Shown here piece after piece: positions 59,155 to 64,000 of a stretch of 64,000 nt of DNA. Each line of letters opens with the position of its first letter. Position 1 is the first letter of the stretch. Source of the stretch: Eucalyptus grandis. Its lineage: Eukaryota > Streptophyta > Magnoliopsida > Myrtales > Myrtaceae. The stretch is from contig NC_052618.1 in the NCBI RefSeq assembly GCF_016545825.1, forward strand, positions 60,008,561 through 60,072,560, in the 5' to 3' direction. Under the pieces are notes generated by a model. It made no database searches and was not told the origin of the DNA. It worked only from the letters and a program-made list of their open reading frames with translations. The position numbers and the translations under genes are program-made.

Positions 59155-62100
59155 TCACATTGACGAATGAGTCTTATTTGAGCTGTTGCACATACACTCG
59201 GGGACAGGGTACTTGGTAACATCTCTTCCACTTTTGCTTGTTCTGAGTTCGGGCTGCCCTAATGAATCCCGATGCAATTCTTTGATGATTCTGTTAAAAT
59301 CTTCTTCAGGAATAGAGGAGTTCATAAAAAAAGGAAGCATCTGCCTTTTGTTTGGTGTTATATACTTCTTGTGCCCCAAATAAGCCCTGTGTCCCTGTTT
59401 AGATAGAAACACCACCAATTAAAACTCATGAAAACTTTCCATGTTCAGATTTAGTCCTAGTCATTGAAATTTTCAGATTGCAGAGGTTTTGAGAATTCCC
59501 TCTTTCCACAATGTAAAATTTAAAGGCACTTTATCGCGTGGATTTCCAGGTATAAACAGTTTGTATGTTTGCTTTCATTGGCAACAACTCCCCTTAAATT
59601 TCTCAAAAAAGTAAAGGCTATGTAACTCTTGCAGCTGCAGTAGTCCATGCAATGTGAATGGGATTAGTAAAGAATTTAGTTTTAGAACCCTAAAGTTTGT
59701 CTTTCTGTCCATTCTCTTGGAGATCAACAAATGTGTTGAATGGTACAAACATAGTGGAGACTCAAAAATCCAGCCAAGGCACTAAGTAATTCCAAGTTTC
59801 ATGACCGTCGGAGTGTACTTTGGTCAAAAGACTATAGCATGACAGTTAAAGGACCAAGTCCGATAAATAAGAAAGGAGTGAAATTATTATCTAGATGCAA
59901 ACCTGGATGGCGTGCCCCATATTCCCACCATGGGATGGCATGAAGACATCACTCCTCTCGGAGACTATGTAGTCTATGGCAGCCATAAAAGAGGCTCGGT
60001 TGGCAAATGACTCTAGTTCTCCAGGTAAAGCAAGATCTTCCTTGTTATATAAATGAGGAAATTCTTCAATCAATGATCTCAGAGCTTCTTTACCACCCAG
60101 TGGTTGCCCTCCAGCCCAGTAGATCCGTGAACTTTTTGGGGCTCCTAGAGCTTTAAGCAGCCTAACAGACACATCAAATTTCATCGAATAATGTCAACAA
60201 AAATTGATGATATGGGGAGCATAGAAAAAATCAGTGCACAATAAGCCACTGGCACTCTCAAGGTAATTCATTATCGAATTTCAGCACTCACCTGGTGACC
60301 TCCAATGCATTCAATGGGCAGAGACCAGCCAACTTTCGGTCATGGTAGCTCATGTTTGATCTTGCAGTGAGAAGTTCTGGCCGCTGCTTCCTCTCATTGC
60401 TTACTATTTCATCATACTCATGGCTCAAACCAGGAAGACAACCAGTCCTCACCCACACATCCTTCTCCATTCTTAGATGTAAAGCTAGGTAAGGCCCTTT
60501 GCTGCTCATCCTCTCTGCAATCTTGCTACCAATTTCCAAAATTGGCGAAGCAAACTTCAATGCATGAAAGGCCACCTGTTGCAAATAAATAAGAAATCAG
60601 ATTCTATAGTGTATCTGACTTAGTTGAGCTTAGCTATATTTGAGAAAACCACAGACAGACTATCAGGCCTTCCGACTAATTTTATTGCATAGACTCTTTT
60701 GAACCATGGGGAGCATACTGAGCTCTTATACAAATGCACAATAGGCACTGCAATCCACAGCATTTCTAGCCTAGACTTCAAGAATCTTCCTTTGGTAACA
60801 ACAACAACAACAACAACAACAAACATCTGAACAAAAATTTGAAATGTAGTGCAGAATGTAAGCTACCTTGCATCGCAGCTTCTGGAGATCTGAAGGAAGA
60901 TCCTTAGATAGCCTCGAGTCTAAACCTCGCAGGAGCAAAACACCATCTCTGTTGAGCTGCAGAAGCAACGGAAGCTATCTAAGGATCCATATTCATATAT
61001 TTCCTACGACCTAGACTTTTTAACCTCAAAGTGAAAATTTTCTCTGTAAACTTAACAAAGGCACCAAAACGGTGAACTACACAAAATTTTCAATTTGTCT
61101 ACCATGTGGTCCCCAAGCATATATTCCAGGCAACATCCATTCTGCTGGAGTCAATTTGATGAGAAAGTATCTCATGCATTGAATACATTGCCAATGTGTA
61201 AGTAAAGCATGATAATCGATTTTCTGAGAAGAAAAGCCATGTGTGACAAAAGGAAAATCGGCTATATGTTGGAACTTCAAAATATAAAAACTCTACAGGG
61301 TGACACGTGGTGCCCAATACATGTCTGATACACAGGATACCATCCCACAAGATATGTAACCATGATAGGGCTGTCTCTTCAATCAGTTGGCCCATTTGCC
61401 CAAGCATGTTTTCCTAAGAACTCAACAGACAAAGCTCATTTTATCTATGAGATATAGCTTCCTAACTTGAATAGATTATGACAACTCCGTGGACCAAAAG
61501 GAAAGAAGGAAAGGATGTTTCCATTTGGTAAACTGTTATGCTTCTGCAACTGCCATCGCATAACAGTTGTAGATTCACACAAAAGCCACTGTTACAAGGC
61601 CCACCCTGCTTTTCAGTCCTTAGAATCTTTCACATGAAAAATGTGGGTTGAAGTGCCCACTCATAGCGACCGGGGAATTCTCCTCTCATATGTTTTGCCC
61701 CTTATAAAAAAAACTAGTCATATAACAACTGGAAGTCAAGATATAATGCTGAAATCCAAAGTGCAGATTCTTACCCTTTTGAGGTACCGCGAACGAATCC
61801 AAGCAGGGGAGACATGAAGAGGAGTCCGCTTCTCCTCCACCGGGCGTGTCATTATGTGTGTGGATGGCAGCGATGAAACTACATGGACGTCATCGGCGAG
61901 AACCCTCTTAAAGTGATCCAAATCAAATATATCAGAGAATTCACTGCAAGAATCAAACGAGAAAGCAAACGTTAGAACATGGAGGGGTGCATACTAATGT
62001 CCAAGGAGCTTCTGTGAAGAAGGAAGAGACTCAGAAAGCCGAGCACGAGTACAACTGGACTGAGCCCCAAACAAATCGAGTCGAACCAAATGGTACGAGA

Positions 62101-62863
62101 TCAAGATGCATCGTCCGCAACTTGAATATAATAGATCAGGCAAAGAGAGAAATCCGAGATGCAGAGCAGAGGTTGAGGCAAGAAGAGACCTTTCATCTCC
62201 CCAGATGACATTGACCTGCAGGATTGGGACGACGAGAGAAGCTCCAAGAACCCTAGCGATGACCACAGCATCCACAATCTGGTTCCTTTGCTGATTCATA
62301 CCACCAGAGACCACCACCATCAGATACTTCCTCCGGTTCCTCACTATCCCCGGGCTAGCTTTTCTGTACTCCTGAGTGAACTCCAAGCAGGGGCGGTACC
62401 CCAGGCCGTCCGGCTGCTTCCAGAACTCACTCTCCTCGTGAAAGCTGGCATTTCTGGAAATGGAGGGCTGTCGTTCCTCAATGCTATTCAGAACCTGGCT
62501 GGTCTGAGCGCTGGGGTCGGGGACAGTGGAGGAGATGCCGAGCTGCGATCTGGAGAAGCCATCGGAGGTGGGACAGGGGTATGGAGAGAAAGGGGTGAGA
62601 GGATCGAGGTTGAAGCCCACCACGAGCATGCCGAGAAGGCCGACGAGGAAGAGAGCCAAGAACCAGAGTCGGGGGCTTTTGTAGGAGAGGGAAGGGAAGG
62701 AGAAGGAAAAGGAAGAGGAGGAGGAGGAGGAGGAGGAGGAGAAAGGCTGGGAAGAAGACTTGGTGGGGGAGACGAGGAGGGACTGGAGGGAGGAGGAGGA
62801 GAGAGAGGAGATGATCTGGGAAGGGACTGAGATGTAGGAGACCTTCTTCTTGGGTTTGGCCAT
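59155..62863 (-). CDS. O-fucosyltransferase-family protein (GT106/PF10250 type)
   Basis: Golgi type II glycosyltransferase of the plant O-fucosyltransferase-like family; the sequence resembles Arabidopsis O-fucosyltransferase 20, but substrate cannot be told from sequence. Six exons (62863-62190, 61943-61775, 60956-60867, 60575-60292, 60161-59903, 59394-59155) join in frame to 571 residues. The N-terminal tail is cytosolic and Ser-rich. A membrane anchor follows at about residues 65-86 (PRLWFLALFLVGLLGMLVVG). The family start motif is YLMVVVSGGMNQQRNQIVDA, then VVPILQVNVIWGDESEFSDI, STHIMTRPVEEKRTPLHVSP, the catalytic-region motif PYLALHLRMEKDVW and PSHGGNMGHAIQGHRAYLGH near the end. No lesion is seen. 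The (GGA)n run at about 62715-62745 encodes part of the poly-Ser tract. Confidence 0.92.
60797..60822. repeat. (CAA)n microsatellite in O-fucosyltransferase intron
   Basis: About eight to nine CAA/AAC units lie just downstream (minus-strand sense) of the third exon. Confidence 0.9.
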
Positions 62864-64000
62864 TTACCAAGAAACAGACAGAGAGCAGAAAACAGAGCGT
62901 GCCTGGCTTTGGCTTGCTTTGCTCGCTTGCCTGAGCGCTGGATGAAGAGGAAGCGCAGGCCGTCTGGTCTGCCCTCGTTTTAACGCGTCGCGTCTGTCTC
63001 AGAGAAGAGGGGATGAGAGAGAGATAGATAGCGAGAGAGAAGGTCAAGTCTTGGGAAGAAAAAATAAAACGGGGGGGGAGGAGGGGGAGACGCGGTATCG
63101 AGGAAGACAGGGGAGACGGAAAAAGGTGGCTCGTGTTTTTGAAGCGTTAGGAGGGTGGGGTTTGTGTGGTGTTGCGTTGCCTGTGGCGTTCCGCCTGGGG
63201 GGGAATTTTTCTTCTCCTTCTACTTCTTCTTTTCTAGCTACTAGTTTAAATATTGGATTCAAACATTGCTTGCTGCTGCTGCGGCGGCGGTTTCAAAACC
63301 GGGCCAAGCGACCTGCGTCGAATGCGCCCCCCCCTGGCTTTCAAATGTATTGACCAATCCGATGTTGACGTGCCAAACTAGAATTTTACTCCCATCAAAG
63401 GTTGTTCCCAGCTAAGCTGAAAGGGAAGGAAAGAAAACAGCCCCCCGCTCTTTCCCCACCATCATTGCACTAAACTCGTAAATGCACCACTTCCACCCTC
63501 GTTTTCATCATCATCCGCCTCCTCATCCCAGTGTTTCTTAATTTGCCCCTTCTTCGGTTTCCCCCCCGACTAATTCATGATTAATAATCCATTTACGTTC
63601 CAGTAAAAAAACCAAACTCCATTTACCCTTCTCTAGCTTTCTAGCTCACCCATTTTGATTGCCACCACGATGTTGCTTTTCCTCAACAATTTTATTTTCG
63701 AGTTCCAATCAAATAAAGGCATGTGCTCGTGACTAATGATATTCGCGAATCATTTGTCCCACACCTCAATTTAAGAAAAAGCTTATTGCTTCTTAATGTT
63801 GCCAAATGATGATCGAATTATCATGAATTGAGTTGATTTGGTAAGTGTCTTTTTTTACTTTTTATGGTTAATGATAAAGAGATTTTGAATTATCGCTATA
63901 GTTAAGTAGTCGCGAGACATCCGATAAGACAAAGGAGAAAAGAAGGGAAGGGGATGACATTAAAAAAAAAAAAAATTGTCCCTAATCCTCATCTCTATTT
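62864..64000. other. Upstream region of the O-fucosyltransferase gene and unassigned DNA
   Basis: The first about 200 bases (GA-rich near 63010-63045, G-rich near 63070-63090) are the likely leader and promoter on the minus strand. No TATA box is obvious. I recognise no other gene to the window end. Confidence 0.4.

Noticed and set aside
62288..62830. 180-codon plus-strand frame rich in Gly and Glu.
   Set aside because: Antisense shadow of the Ser-rich first exon of the O-fucosyltransferase gene.

Overview
The window looks like nuclear DNA of a flowering plant, most likely a eudicot. The genes have many introns with GT-AG borders, and the protein families are plant-specific (FBH-type bHLH, RABA4, GFA2, Clot, FRD3-like MATE, KAC kinesin). 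Intergenic DNA is AT-rich and carries LTR, SINE, MITE and LINE remains. I cannot name the species from sequence alone.

Layout. 0-1.3 kb: the 3' exons of a bHLH130-like transcription factor on the + strand. 1.28-16.96 kb: a large inverted repeat whose two roughly 5-kb arms each carry a decayed, 5'-truncated FRD3-like MATE transporter. The right arm is split by two TG...CA elements with 5-bp target duplications, read as solo LTRs. The uninterrupted left arm preserves both empty sites. 16.96-24.5 kb: more LTR material, including a third complete element nested in an older repeat. 24.5-38.5 kb: a cluster of broken genes: a KAC-type kinesin split by a MITE and a SINE, a CNL resistance-gene N-terminus, one exon of NOTCHLESS, a polyamine oxidase, a LINE reverse transcriptase piece, a GC-rich repeat with a CACGATCG-like minisatellite, a larger NOTCHLESS pseudogene, a third scrap of the MATE repeat and an unidentified frameshifted ORF.

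38.8-64 kb is ordinary gene-rich DNA with apparently intact genes: RABA4-type Rab GTPase (+), mitochondrial DnaJ/GFA2 (-, 18 coding exons), ribosomal protein eL6 (-, 4 exons), thioredoxin-like Clot (-, 2 exons), a small uncharacterised gene with a TATA box (+), and an O-fucosyltransferase-family protein (-, 6 exons). For every multi-exon gene that lies wholly inside the window, the exons I place keep the reading frame throughout.

The intact genes are unrelated housekeeping or trafficking functions and do not form a pathway. The striking feature is the contrast between the gene-rich right half and the left half, where six recognisable gene families survive only as fragments next to repeats. 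The best candidate for something undescribed is the MATE inverted repeat. It begins only about 17 bp after the bHLH stop codon, its axis lies inside the MATE cytoplasmic loop, and if transcribed it would fold into a long hairpin. Expression was not observed and the regulatory idea is inference.
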